From Escallonia rubra (Eukaryota > Streptophyta > Magnoliopsida > Escalloniales > Escalloniaceae), in the NCBI GenBank assembly GCA_033065855.1, contig JAVXUO010002974.1, forward strand, positions 248,001 through 312,000: a stretch of DNA of 64,000 nt, read 5' to 3'. The position numbers were made by a program, and so were the translations under genes. Under the pieces are notes generated by a model that saw only the letters and a program-made list of their open reading frames with translations, had not been told where the DNA came from and ran no database searches. Positions 24,651 to 37,185 of this stretch are shown here, one piece after another. How positions within the stretch are numbered: position 1 is the stretch's first letter; the number at the start of each line of letters is the position of its first letter.

Positions 24651-24960
24651 TCTAAGGGCCATTTAAGCCAGTTTGAGCAAAATAAATGAATTGGTTTTCA
24701 GCTCGAGTTTGAATCATCAGTTCTCTTTTAACAAGCCAACAGCAATACAATGTCTATGACATACAAAGATCTTTCTCCAAGAAAGCAGGAAGAAAACCCT
24801 GTCTATACTCAGTCATGATGCACAAAGTAAGAACCCACCCTTGATTGGAAGGACTGCAAAATGGATGATAAAGATGTTCAACATACAACTTGTTGCATGT
24901 ACAGTAAGAATCTGGCTGAAGGAAAAGAATAAAGAATGAGTCATGCCGCTGAGCCTCATT

Positions 24961-27900
24961 TCAGCTTAGGTATTGAGATGAATGTGTAAATCCCCACAGC
25001 TGCAAGGATAAGAAAAGAAAAACATGTTGTCATATAGCAAAATAACGAGCTTATAAAGAAAATGGATCCCGTTTAGAGATGCATGTCACCTTTGTACTTT
25101 ATATATAATCAGTCTATACTCAATCCTCACCAGACAAGTTGGTTCAAAATGTCTTCACTCCTGGGGCCTGCCTTCTAAGCATGCATGACACCTTTATCAC
25201 GCTTGATGATATAAAAGGTCAAACACACTTGAATAAATTCTGAACCTCATGCCCAAAATCATTTCCCCGTGTTTTTTGGTTGTCTATAGCATTACTCAGA
25301 AAACTTTGCGGGGCCATTGCCTCGTGCAGTGGTGACATTGCAGGTTTGGCTCAGGGGATAAGCCTGAAAGTTGAATTTTTACTATACATGAATTTCAGTG
25401 GTTCCTCTTCTAGCCCATTACTTGTTTTTTTCTTGGTTGTGAGTTTGTCTATTCACAAAACCTTAAAATCAAGCTCAACCGATTGCCAAAAAGAGAAATT
25501 CTCAGCCAAGATGACATTGCGCAAGTGATGAAATATTAGTAAATAAAGGATTATGGTATAACAGTTGTTGTTGTTTTACCTCTTATACCAAGTTAAACTA
25601 GATAACAAAAAGGACATCAGAAATTTACCTCAACGTTCTTCAGCTGAAATTCTTGATTATGAGCCAAGCATAAATTCCCAAATGTTTCACAAGGTCCACT
25701 AGATCCAGTTAGCCTTTTCATTGAAAATCTCAGTCAGGAGGAGAAGCTACCAATCATCATTTTTTATCAAGAGAAAAGAACTTTAAGATGGAAGAGAAAC
25801 TTACAGATCTTCATCCAAGCATAAAGCAAAGTTTCCACCCCCTCCAAGTGCCAGCAAGTCATTTAGGCACAGATAAAAGTATCGGTTGGCACCTGTGAAG
25901 TACAACAGATAAAACATTAGCTGAAGAGCCTATAAATCCTAATTGAGGCTCTGAAAAGATCATGCTTCATCCAATGAGCGATGTGGGTTTTAACATAGCT
26001 TCAGCTCAAAACTAACATGAGTTGCCAACAGAAGAACCAGTACAAGTGACACCCAATATGCATATAGTGTGGACCACGATATAGAATAACCTGAGTTGTG
26101 ACAACACATCACAATCAACTAGATACATTTGGAGCACCAACTATCCGAAATTAAGATGAATATATCTCTATGAGCATGCAAGGAATGTATTCTGGATAGC
26201 ACTGAGAAGTTAAGTAAGGCAAAACAATTTCCATGCCCTAAATACAACGGTTCTGCAAGCATAATTGTCAGTTTGATGGCGCTGAGACAAATAATAAGGG
26301 GAGCACTGAACGGTAAGCCTTTGATTTTGGCTTCTAAATAATGTTGATACCATTTTTCTTCTAGCATCAATTTTCGCATAGATCCTGCAATATCAACCCT
26401 TATGCTGGTTGAATCAAAACCAAAATCAAAAATGAAAAAAAGACAAACAAAGATGAAACAATCACATTAAATGCACAAAGGAATAGGGCAGAAATGTCGT
26501 TTGCACAACGGTGTGAGGTTCATTCCCCCCACCCAAAAACAGTCGAGATGAATCACATGCTCATTCATTGTCCCATTCCCCTAATGCAAACAAACACGTT
26601 AAACCCCATTCCACGTCCACTCCCTCTATTCCTTTACGGGCCTCCATTCCATTCCTTTCCTTTGTATTTTTATTCTTTGAATCATCTAGCAAGCTAAATG
26701 CTATACATGGGGAAAGAAAGAAAAACTATGTATGTTTGGTGTTCTCTAGGAACATAAAAGATACCTTTACCAACTAAACCATATAGCCCAATTAGTTCGC
26801 TGAAATGACTGTTATGGAGTACAACAATATTCAACGGAACGGTGCCATGCAAGCAACTTAAAGGAAAATGAATAAAACAACCCTGAAGGACTTTAATTTG
26901 TTAAAATATGTTCTCTTGTAGATCACCACATTCTTCCATCCCACCCCAACCTCTCAGTGCATTTCATACACTTTAGGGGAAAAAAAAGCTTGAAGGGCCC
27001 TTTCCACTTCTTCATGGCTTGATTTTTTAAAAAGTTACTAATTTCGACCAGATGTAAGCTCCTAGAAGTCTATGCGCTTCTCATATTTTTCCACCCAGCG
27101 GAGCCCGGGCTTGAAATATTCCTCCCATCATCTCCTCCCTTCCCCCACACTCCCACGGAATATGTTTAGGAAACGCGTGCACCACTCGAATAGCAAGCAT
27201 ACAGATATGTGGCTATACAGTACAGACGAATATATCTTCTATTAGATCATATAGCAAATTAGCAAGCACATTCATTGTCCTAGTATATTGGAAGTTGGAA
27301 TGCTTACCGGTTGGTCTAAATAGCCTTGGTTCACCATATATAGTCGTGAATATGAACGTTTGATTTGTCCCCTGTGAGAAACATTTGGCATGGTTTCAAA
27401 ATTAGCATGCCTGATTGTCAGGAGCAATTAGGAACTGCGAACGCTTAGAAATGTTATTTGCCGAACCAAATAGATCCCAATTTCATAATGACAACACCTC
27501 AGTAACTTACCTGATACTTTCTCTTAGGAGTGGGTGTCAAGGGACACTCCAGCAACCCACCAAATACAGCACCTTGCATATCTCCTGTTATCTACAAGAA
27601 AATATAGTAGGATCAGCTCTCCGATTGGTGTTTCAAGGGATAAGATCAAGGAGTGTCGGCAACTAAGAGTTTGTGAAATATAGATGGTATACCAGCAAAC
27701 AAGGACCTGAAAGATCAGCACTCTTGCGAATGAGTGTGCGAAGTGATATACCGTGTTTCGCCGTACTGCCCTTCATTCGAACCAAGAAAAAAGATGTTTA
27801 CATATATCAGCATCTGAAGGCAAGATTAAAGGACTGATTATATGTCATGAACTTAAGTCGACCTTACCTATACAACAAGACCCATTGACACCCTTTAACT

Positions 27901-29744
27901 ATATTTGGAAGGGAGGACTGGAAAAACTCGTATAAGTCTGCTGAGATAAAAAGAGAATCATCGGTAATGTTGGGCATGGGCTTCTCTAAGTTATTTTGAT
28001 CAGTGGCATCTTCAAAAATTTCAGAACTGCCAGTGCTCCTTCCAGAACCGTGGTCTCCACCATCTTCACGTGTCTTCAAAGTTTCTTCATCTATACAATT
28101 TGTGCTCCTTACAGAGCCATTATCCATTTCCTCCTCATTTCTTGTTACTTTGCTCTCAAATTTGTGATTGCTTTCTGCATAATCTTCAATGGGCTTATCC
28201 CGCCGTGAGAAACTTCTACTATTCCATCTAACAGGAGGTGATTGTAGTGGTTGCCTATCATGCTGATGCTTATTTGATCTAAACACATCAAAGCCTGTTG
28301 TCGGAAGAATGAAGGAAAATACAGATGATCGAGATTTACCCTCCCCAGAATATGGCCTGGCCTACAGATTTAAAAACCTCATATTACAAACTCCAGCAAT
28401 TAGGAGGGAAAAAGGAAAGAAAAATCTCAAACATAAACTGTGTGCTTTATACTTTCCAGGGGAAGAAGAACTTAAAGCTAGCAAACACCACAACCACAAC
28501 ATAAAAAGTGCCAAAGTTTCTGATTAGTTTTATAGCCAAAGACCACAGATCAACTCCGTAAAAATGTTATCAAATTGAATTGCCTGATGTACTGCTGTAT
28601 GGAGTATAATGAATCACATGCTCATAACATGGAAATATAAATAAGAATCAAGGAACGAACATAAAGGACTTCACGTCGCTCGCCATTGGCAATCTTTTAG
28701 CCACGAACGATCTACAATGAAGCTCTTGGATAAGCTAAAGCTTATCTAGCATGTTGAACAATATCTCTACAACTCATCCGGCACATACATTTTATACTCG
28801 TAACGAGTTAAAAAGCTTGCACAACCAGACTAAATGAGCAATTTTTGCACAGAAATGCTTCTTCACTATTTCCTGTCTCAAACTAAAATTGAGACACAAT
28901 AATACTGTTAATGTAGCTCATAACGCCATACAGGATGCTAGCAAAGGCATGAATGCTAAGATTGCACACCTCGAACTAATTGCCTATTTAACTCCAGTTA
29001 CTCAACACATAAACCCACACCATTACTAAACAATCACTAACAAACAGCTAATCTCTATCTAACACTTCATTTATTCAAAATTCGAATCCACAAGATTACA
29101 TAGGTACAAATACAAATATTACTTCCTCTGTTCCTTTGATTTTTTCTTTTGACTTTTTACAAATCCCCACGATAGATTACAGTGCATGCAAACATCGAAT
29201 TCAACTCAAATATCAACCATGAATTACATTAGCAGCTTTTGGCAGCTCAAGCTAGGATGTAAGTATGAATAAGTTGAACGTTTATGTGTAGTAAATCTAT
29301 CATAGGAAATTGCAAAAAGTGAAACGTTAAGAACACAATGTAACTGAGCGAGTATATGTATTTAGTATACAGAGAGGGGGAGGGAGATCGGAGATCGGAG
29401 ATCAGAGGCAAAAATGAGGCACGATCACCTCAAAACGGACAAGGAACTTCCGCCGCACTGAAGAGGTGGTGCAATAGACTAGAAAATCGCCGTTACAAAA
29501 TTCTAAAAACCGTAACCATAACATCTTTCTAGCGACAGAAAAGCATCGGCAGCCTCTGCGGTACAACAGCGGATCATGATGATCCCCTCAGAACGAACGA
29601 GCTTAGAGAAACAGATCGAGATTGAGTAACACGCTACTTTGTGATGCACAGACATACCTGATCCCGAGGAGAAGGGGTAGAAGCTGGGGAATCGGAGAAG
29701 AGATGTGTGAGCTTGTCGGTGACCTTGTCTTTCCACGAGTACAT
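24961..29744 (-). CDS. TLDc-domain protein (At2g05590-like), eight exons
   Basis: Exons on the minus strand: 29744-29658, 28361-27868, 27765-27693, 27591-27511, 27371-27308, 25892-25805, 25713-25629, 24999-24961. All have GT-AG borders and phases that add up exactly to 1,011 bp (336 residues). Exon 1 reads MYSWKDKVTDKLTHLFSDSP, the conserved opening of plant TLDc proteins. Exon 2 is mostly a charged, serine-rich low-complexity linker. The TLDc domain spans about residues 165-336: FFQSSLPNIVKGCQWVLLYS, HGISLRTLIRKSADLSGPC, GDMQGAVFGGLLECPLTP, QTFIFTTIYGEPRLFRPTG, NRYFYLCLNDLLALGGGGNF, GPCETFGNLCLAHNQEF and the closing ELWGFTHSSQYLS. Animal relatives (OXR1, NCOA7, TLDC2) are linked to oxidative-stress protection and V-ATPase binding; the plant role is poorly defined. 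No internal stop or missing motif was seen, so it looks functional. Confidence 0.93.
29122..29352. mobile_element. Stowaway-like MITE in TLDc gene intron 1
   Basis: The inverted ends CTTCCTCTGTTCCTTTGA and, at the right, a sequence whose complement reads CTCGCTCAGTTACATTG are bordered by TA on both sides (29120-29121 and 29353-29354). This fits the Tc1/mariner-type MITE pattern. About 231 bp, non-coding, inside the 1.3-kb first intron, away from the splice sites. Confidence 0.7.
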
Positions 29745-30414
29745 TGCTCTCTGCCCGTGATCACAAATCTCTGTGCGAGATTGCTCGTCTTTGGGTTTGA
29801 ATCCCTTCGTTAGAAAAAGAGAATGGGCAGACGGGAAATCGTCGAAAATTTTGGTCTTTGGTTTTGAGGCAATTAGGCATTTGATTTGAGAGACCAGAGT
29901 CCGAGGTAACCGGAAAAGTAGGGGAAAAGTTTGGAGTTCTACTCATTTACGTACGTTGTAAACTCGCATTGATTGCTAGGTGCCTAACAAACACCGTCGA
30001 TTGGAGAATTTTTTCACAATATCACCTCACCGTAAAGGGCAACCAAAGACAAGATCCGAAAGAAAGAAGAGCTTCAAGAATTGTCGCTGTAGGTATTAAT
30101 TTGTAACCATAGGACAATTTTTTCGAGTTGGTGTTAGGTGTCTTAAGAGTTTAGAGGCACAAGCAATGTAATATGGCATGGTTGTAAAATCTTATGTGAA
30201 ATTTTTCTCAATTTTTTGGCGAAATCACCCAACATGCCGAAGGTAGGTTTAATTGAGGTTTAAATTGGGTAATTGTACTCTTAACCCAAAAAAAATTAAC
30301 TCTTAACCCAAAAAAAAAATTGGGTAATTGTACCGAACTTTCTAAAGCTTACATAGTTTTCTCACTTAAAGGCTTGTGGTTTCAGTTTTAATACACAACA
30401 TCCTAACGTTCAAA
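29745..30414. promoter_or_regulatory. 5' flank of the TLDc gene
   Basis: This interval lies upstream of the gene's ATG (29744, minus strand) and should hold its 5' UTR and promoter. No unambiguous TATA box or transcription start could be fixed by eye. Simple A-rich runs lie near 30288-30320. Confidence 0.4.
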
Positions 30415-30705
30415 GCGATGCTAACCGTTCAAACCTATCAAACCAAGCCGATCCATCTGAATCTGAACCATTCAAAAATTTTAACGATTCTGTTTCACAT
30501 TTCTTAAACTGACGTCTGCTAGGGTCTGGTCAGTTTACAATTTTTACTTTCTTGAAACCAATCACAAATCGAATGGAACAGGCCTATGATATATTAATTA
30601 GTTGTTAGTGACATTCATTGAAAATTTTCACATACATGTTACTAACCAAATCAAAATAAATAAAACCTTGAAATTTAAAAGAAAAGAAAATAATGAGAGC
30701 ATTCA
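30415..30705. mobile_element. hAT-type MITE relic, copy 3
   Basis: It shares ordered phrases with the MITE at 19813-20490, such as GTTTCACATTTC followed by AAACTGACRTC, TTCTTGAAAC, ATATATTAAT, TAGTGACATTCAT and AAAACCTTGA-type words. The right half is missing and both ends are indistinct, so no duplication can be read. It is clearly older than copies 1 and 2. Confidence 0.7.
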
Positions 30706-31670
30706 TAAGCGACAGAACTGTGGGTCGAGGGGGGCTAGTCGATTCCGGCAGCTATTCCTCCGATCTATGAGATCTGTTGGGGGCGACCGGTAGTTATTGC
30801 TCTGGTGTCACTCATCTCACCACTCTCGTCAGATCTCATAGATCACTTTGATCTATAAGATCTACGAGATCTTCTCGATCTACCGCCGTGGAAGTTTTTG
30901 TCCAACGCTCTAGTGGTCAGAAGATGCTCTGATTCGGGGCTGGGTTTTTCACTGCCAAAGGTGGCCGGGACTTCACCGGCAGCAGCCGAAATCCTAGTCG
31001 GCGGTGGCCTGACTCTTACCGACAGCTTGTTAATTTCGCAGCTCAGGAGTCCTTTTCCGCTTGGATTCTTGAAAACTTTCAATTTGAAGACTCACTGCCA
31101 CCTCGCATTCATCGTTGTCTTTGATGTTGATTTAGGGTTAGTGGGGTGTACGGTTTTCCTGTTGCGGGGGGCTTGCTCGCGAGTCTATAGGTTCCTTGGT
31201 TCCCTGCTTGCTTTAGTTAGGGTTAATTTAATGGGTTAGCTGTGGGTCTTTGGGGAGGGAGGGGCAGGGGGCATAGGGCCTCGAGAGGTCTTAAGGTTGG
31301 GGGAGGACCCTAGGAGGGGTTAGGAGAGGGATTATGAGGTTCTTCGAGGTGCTTAGGACAGTGACATTAGTCCCTTGTTGTGACCGGTCGTCATTCCCAA
31401 TTTCGAGCGACACGACGTCGTTGGTGTGTGGAAGTGGTAGTGGCACGTGTGAATCTTGCGATAAGGAGGACTCCTTGTTTGGACTAACATTTCATATGTT
31501 GGCTGCATTGCTGGCGTCTTGTGGGTTTGTATTTTGTAATTGTAATCGTTAATAGTTAGTTTGTTTTCGTTTCTTTGTTACAATTGTAAAGCCAAAAATG
31601 GCTTACCAGTGAAAACCTTGTAATCTTTTACATTATCGATGTCACTCTCTTATTTATCAAAAAAATATAT
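30706..31670 (+). other. Possible LINE-derived 5'/3' UTR relic
   Basis: A GC-richer stretch with a 113-residue open frame (30898-31239) that shows no domain. It ends in a LINE-like tail: a TTGTAATCTTTTACATTATC phrase, then CTCTCTTATTTATC and a short A run at about 31658. This resembles the 3' ends of plant LINEs, but no reverse transcriptase or RNase H piece and no target duplication were found. It could also be a degraded gene exon. Confidence 0.3.
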
Positions 31671-32787
31671 ATGCAAAAATGTGGTGATCAATATTGTTAA
31701 CCCTACGGTTATTTAACCTAGGATTATATTTGATTTTGATGATAACTAACATTGATGATTATGCTGTCTAACATACATTGAGTTGATGAAGCAATAGGAA
31801 CAATCTCATACTCATGCAAACAGATTATTAGACGAGCAACACGGTCAAAGACTCTCAACGGAACGCATCAAAGAGGAAATTCGTCGATTGAAGTTTTCAT
31901 GCTTTTATTTCCATCTTTGTAAACTAGACACAGAGAGATGATTGTTACGATAATTGTATACCTAGAACTTGCCCATAGGTTTTCCTTGCATGCATAAAAA
32001 ATTTTCATGCTTTAAAATCAAGGAAACTGCATTTTCAGGAATACAGTCGATATGTCTATGCCTTCTTTTGTCTTCTTTTTTTTAAATTCTTGGGTCAAAA
32101 GTATCTAAGCTCCTTTATCATAACGGGTCTCTCCCTTCCTTCCCCGTCTTTCATGGCTACCGTTCACCACCATTTCCGCTACCTATCACTTTCACCCATC
32201 TTTTTCCTTTTATTTCTTTTGTTTTCTTGGGTTTTGCTTTTCTTTTTGATTTGATTTGTAAAAATCTATTTGGATTTCAACCCCTACTTGAACTCCTAAA
32301 CTAGTTTAGGGATACAATCATGAATTTAAACTGTGGTGGTGAGATCTTTAGACGGTGAGGGGGAAGGGAGGCTTGAATTGTGAGGTTTGGGTGGTGTGAT
32401 GTTAGCGTTGATGGAGATCTAAATCAAAAGAGAGATAGAGGGAGAGGGAGAGAGAGAGAAGGAAAGGGGTTGGAAGGCTTTAAGGGGGCATTGACATAAA
32501 ATCTGGTAGGAAAAGAGGTGTATTAAGGTCATTTTATTGAGTCCGTTAGGTTTCCATCTGAAGTGTGGTACTTCTTTAATTATGGGGGGATTTAGTGCAT
32601 TATTTGTAAGTGGAGTGGGTCAAATCGCACCTGAGGTATAATAAAAGGGGTCATGGCTATTTTCTTTTGTTGCTAAATATTGCTAATGACAATTTATAAT
32701 GTAGACATATGTAGCGACAAATTTTTAGAACAACTTTTTTGGTATTACTAAAGATATTTAACGACAATCATTTGTTGCTATACGTGC

Positions 32788-32814
32788 GGGGCGGGGCGGG
32801 GCGGGGGGGGGGGG
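32788..32814 (+). repeat. G-tract, potential G-quadruplex
   Basis: Three GGGG tracts separated by single C residues lead into a run of 12 G. The spacing meets the usual rule for an intramolecular G-quadruplex. It lies in noncoding DNA, not near a recognised gene start. Confidence 0.85.
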
Positions 32815-33235
32815 TGTCTGCTATTCCTACTACCTGAGTTATAGCCAAAATATCTACAGTTTCTACTAATATAAAAATCCACATATCAAAGGCGAAAAGG
32901 AAAAGGGAAAAAAATACCAGAGTAATAATGGTACACAAAGTAAGCCCTCTTGACAGCGATCATTCTGGATAACATTCAAGTTCCTTAGGATGTAGACAAT
33001 GCCTAGTTACATTCTTCAACAATTTAACCTAATGGTAGAAGGCTTTAGGGAAAGAAAGAAAAGAAATAATCTATACTACTTCTAAACGTGTAGATCCCTA
33101 AAAATAATTTTTAGACCAAAATACCCTTATTTTGTTAAAAAATCACTTTTCTCCTATTCAAAATATAATTAAGATGCTTAGAATCTAGATTTTGCTAACA
33201 AATCCATGTTTTTCACTACTCATAAATGCTATAAT

Positions 33236-33486
33236 TAGGAAAAAATTTGGCTGCTACCCTGGTTGGAGGAATCTTCCTCCTACCCCTTATATAACGACAA
33301 TCAATTGTCTCTAAATGTTTCTAGTGACTTTTATTTAGTGACGCTAAAAAAGTGCTGCTAACAATTGTCGCTGAAAGTGTTAGAAGAAAAGTCACTAGAA
33401 ACATTTAGCGACTATTAATTGTCACTATATACGGAGTTGGAGGAAGATTTCTACAACCCGGGTAGGAGCTAAAGTTTGTTCCTATA
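33236..33486. mobile_element. Foldback MITE-like element
   Basis: Two arms of about 90-100 bp are inverted around 33340-33390. Shared words are AATCTTCCTCC, TCGCTAAATGTTTCTAGTG-type and GTGACTTTT near the loop, with TAGGAA/TTCCTA at the outer edges. No open frame. The central part is repeated, without the outer arms, at about 60670-60800. The target duplication is not clear, so the superfamily is unassigned. Confidence 0.7.
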
Positions 33487-35927
33487 CTTAATACATGATT
33501 GTCTCTCTCGTTTCTCATGAAACTTATTATTAATCAAAAGGATTTGTGTTCACTGTAATCCACAACTTGATGTTTTATATAATTTGAAACATGCAAGACC
33601 TCGATGATGATAACTTATTATGATATAAGTAGAGCAATTAATTTTTTTTTAAATGACCATTAGATTGTAACGTTTTCTCTCAAGATAAATGAATTTTACT
33701 CTCACTTTGTTTTAATGGATAATTGGTTCGGCTTTTATTATTGGCGATGAAAAATTGGTAATACTATTCCACAAACAACAAAAGACTAAAAAACTAGACA
33801 TACTCAAGCTTTTCTTTCAGTTTTCTTATATTGGCTGTAAAACCTGATATTATATTTGTGTGTGTATACACATATGCATGTCTATATGGTGTGTGTGTGT
33901 GTGTTATGTATATAGGTATCACAAAATTTCTTCTATATACTACTTTTAATGTTGCCGGAAAGAAAAGAGAACGAATTAAATTGATTTTAGTAGTAGAAGT
34001 AATTGCTTTATTTATTTGTTTTATCCTTTGGTATTGTATGTTTCTATAGTCAAAATTACATTTACCACCATATCTGCAAAAGAGTAAAGGATTCATCATT
34101 TGCCGGTAAAGGATACCTCTAAAGCATTCTAAGTGACAAAAGATTACAATAATGGGATTGAAAGCAATAGAAAGCATGGTTGCTGTTAGTCTCAAGCGCA
34201 TAATCATTTTTCATTTAATAAGAAAATTCCTAATAATAATATTAATTCTAGAAAGTGGTTGTGTATTTACAAATAGATAAGCATTTTTCATATTTTGTGG
34301 GTTAGAAGATACTAATCTTTCATTACAGCAATTGTTAAAAAGTAAATATGTTAAATACTAATCATATAATAACATCTTTACCAATTAATTACAACAAACA
34401 CTTTGTGAAATCAGGTACTAAGGACGATCGTGACATATTCACAATTACTAGTTTGTTAATCAACTTGGACCATAGAATAGAAAGTAATGTCAGAAACGAG
34501 TTAAAAATGGTTGAAAGCTAAATTCGAGAAATCGCAGCTGCACGAATGCTGGCATAAGATAAATATTAGTTTGTTGATTGTTAAATATTAAACCTTATAG
34601 TTTAGACTAAACGCATCAATTTAAAATTATAATGTTTATACTTTAAAAGAATGGTACGTAAGACCATGACAGGAGATGGGTCATCATTGACATCAAATCA
34701 ACGTACACCTTTTTATGCTCTATAAAAGTTGTGCGAGATGGAAGTTGTCGAGAGATTATTAACATTCTTTAGATAGATTTATAACGTTTTTAGAACAGTC
34801 CTTTGCATATGTAGTAGATCTCAATTTCAACTTGCATTTTAAACTTCAATAAAATTAACATGTATACTTGAACCACGAAAATTTGATTGTCATAATTTTG
34901 AGAATTCATAGAGTTATGACTTTTCGATACCATAATCTTATTTTATTAATACATAAACGTTCACGTACATCGCACGTACAATTTACTAGTTTGTCAAAAT
35001 CACTAATTTTGCACCAAGTCACATAAAGTTGACCAGTTTCTTATCAACAAAAGTCCAGCTTAAGCAACAAGACCATACGTTTGTATTAATTGGCCACGTT
35101 GTTTCAGGATTATGACAGGTTTTCAACCTTATTCTCAACATATAATGACTTGGTTTGCTAAGTACTTTTGAAAGTTGGAATTTTGAATGAAACAAGATCT
35201 TGTCATGAGACAGTGCCCAAAGTCATGAATATCAGTTTAATGGCCAGGCAGCTATGAGGAGTTATCTTGCATGCCAAGCTTATGTTCAAGGATCTCTCTG
35301 AACCACCTTATTAAATGATGTTCAACAAACATAACCAACCATGGTCAGCTCACTATTCAAATTTAAACTCCCTCATTCTCATTCATTTATGAATCCATAT
35401 ACTTTAGTCAAACTCTTACTAAACTTACCCTCCACATACATCAGATTCCTTCAGTCCCCCCCAACCCCACCCCACACCCCAGAGAATATTTCTGCAACTT
35501 TTTGAATTATTTATTCAAATGATTTTGTTCTCATTCTCTTCAAAAACTACTTAAATAAGTACTGCAGTTCACATTTCCATGGAAATAGTTTTCTAATACT
35601 CCATTATTATGTGTGCAATGTACACTGTACAGCCCTACTGGTAGGGAAAGAGAGGAAGAGGAAGAGGAAGAGGAAGATGCCCCCCCTCCTCATCTCTCTG
35701 CATTTCTAAAGCTCAGACAGAGGTAGGCCACTCAAAAGCAACACAAGTGCCACAAAACCAGTACCAAAACCAGATACCATTTTTAGTAAATAAGAGGCAG
35801 AAATCAAAAGCCCCCCCAACTCTTTCACCATTGTTTTTACCCAAATCCACCTCTCAGAACCCCTCTCCAAACACTCCCTCAAGACCTTTCAAAATCAGCC
35901 ATGATTTAAACCATCAACATCTCACAA

Positions 35928-37185
35928 ATGGGTTTGCCTTTACCCAAAATACCCTTTTGCCTTCTCTTTCTTTTCATCCTTCCACTAGCCAAATCTGCAT
36001 CTGACTACTCAACTCTGGTCTACAAGGGCTGTGCAAAGCAGGATTTATCAGATCCAACTGGGGTTTACTCCCAAGCCCTTTCAGCAATTTTTGGCACTCT
36101 AGTTTCGCAATCGTCCAAAGCCAAGTTCTTCAAAACCACCACTGGTAGCTCTCAATCCACAATCTCCGGTCTATTTCAGTGTAGAGGTGATTTAAGCAAT
36201 GTTGACTGCTACAACTGTGTCAGTAACCTACCAGTATTGATAGATAAGCTCTGTGGTAAGCCAATAGCAGCTAGAATCCAGCTTCTTGGTTGCTATATGC
36301 TATATGAGGTTGCTGGGTTCACTCAGATTTCTGGTATGGAGATGCTGTTCAAGAACTGTGGTGGGACAAATGTAGCAGGTAATGGGTTTGAAGAGAGAAG
36401 GGATACTGCATTTTCTACATTGGAGAGTGGTGTGGCTAGTGGGAATGGGTTTTACACTACCAGCTATGAGTCTATGTATGTGCTGGGGCAGTGCCAGGGT
36501 GATTTGGGTAGTGCTGATTGCGGGGAGTGTGTTAAAACTGCTGTTCAGAGAGCTCAGGTTGAATGTGGGAGCTCCATTTCTGGGCAAATCTACCTTCACA
36601 AGTGCTTTATTAGTTATAGCTATTACCCCAATGGGGTACCCAAGAGATCTTCTTCTCCTTCTTCATCTTCAATATCTTCTCCATCAGGTATAATTGCCAT
36701 CATCTTTCAATCAATTACACCCCCCAAAGCCATCCAAAGACATTATTATGAAGTTCCTTTTCCTGTTAAAGTTAGCTACTTTATAGTATCACTCCAATCA
36801 AGATCCTTGTCCAACTTTAGTTGGTGCTCTTTTAGGACTTGCACCATTATATACATGATGATGATGATTTGCAATTTCTCTCTCTTCTGCACCATGCTTT
36901 TCAGCTTTGAGAAGGGTGTTTGCTTAAGAAATCACTAATGTGGGGGATGTATATGATTCATGTAGGGTCAGGGTCAAACACAGGCAAGACAGTGGCAATT
37001 ATCTTGGGAGGAGCTGTGGGAGTGGGATTTGTAATCATATGTTTGATGTTTGCCAGAAGTTTATTGAAGAAACATGATGGTAAGATACGGATGTACAAGC
37101 AATTTCATGCTTTTTGGTGCAACATTTCTCTCTCTTTTTATGGTTATTCATGGCTGTATATGTGTTCATTTGTGCAGATTACTGA
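35928..37185 (+). CDS. PDLP: Plasmodesmata-located protein (PDLP), two DUF26 domains
   Basis: Exons 35928-36687, 36966-37079 and 37178-37185 join with phase-consistent GT-AG borders to 882 bp (293 residues). A signal peptide (MGLPLPKIPFCLLFLFILPL, cleavage near residue 23) is followed by two Gnk2/DUF26 domains. Each has the C-x8-C-x2-C signature: CRGDLSNVDCYNC at residues 85-97 and CQGDLGSADCGEC at 189-201. A serine/proline linker, one membrane segment (VAIILGGAVGVGFVIICLMF, about 262-281) and a very short basic cytosolic tail ending KKHDDY complete the PDLP architecture. There is no kinase domain, which separates it from cysteine-rich receptor kinases. Known PDLPs sit in the plasmodesmal membrane and promote callose deposition and closure. 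The last exon codes only two residues plus part of a third; its tail matches the family. It looks intact. Confidence 0.94.

Larger units (their letters stand above)
31671..35927. other. Intergenic DNA with small repeats
   Basis: No gene is supported. It holds a G-rich run (32788-32814), a foldback element (33236-33486), GT/AC microsatellites near 33860-33905, and the upstream flank of the PDLP gene from about 35300. The 137-residue minus frame at 33794-34207 passes through a (TG)n repeat and has no domain. Confidence 0.55.

Noticed and set aside
30898-31239. 113-residue plus-strand frame as a gene
   Set aside because: No domain, no splice or homology support, and it precedes a LINE-like tail; kept only as a low-confidence relic.
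33794-34207. 137-residue minus frame
   Set aside because: It crosses a (TG)n repeat, has no domain and overlaps an equally open frame on the other strand.
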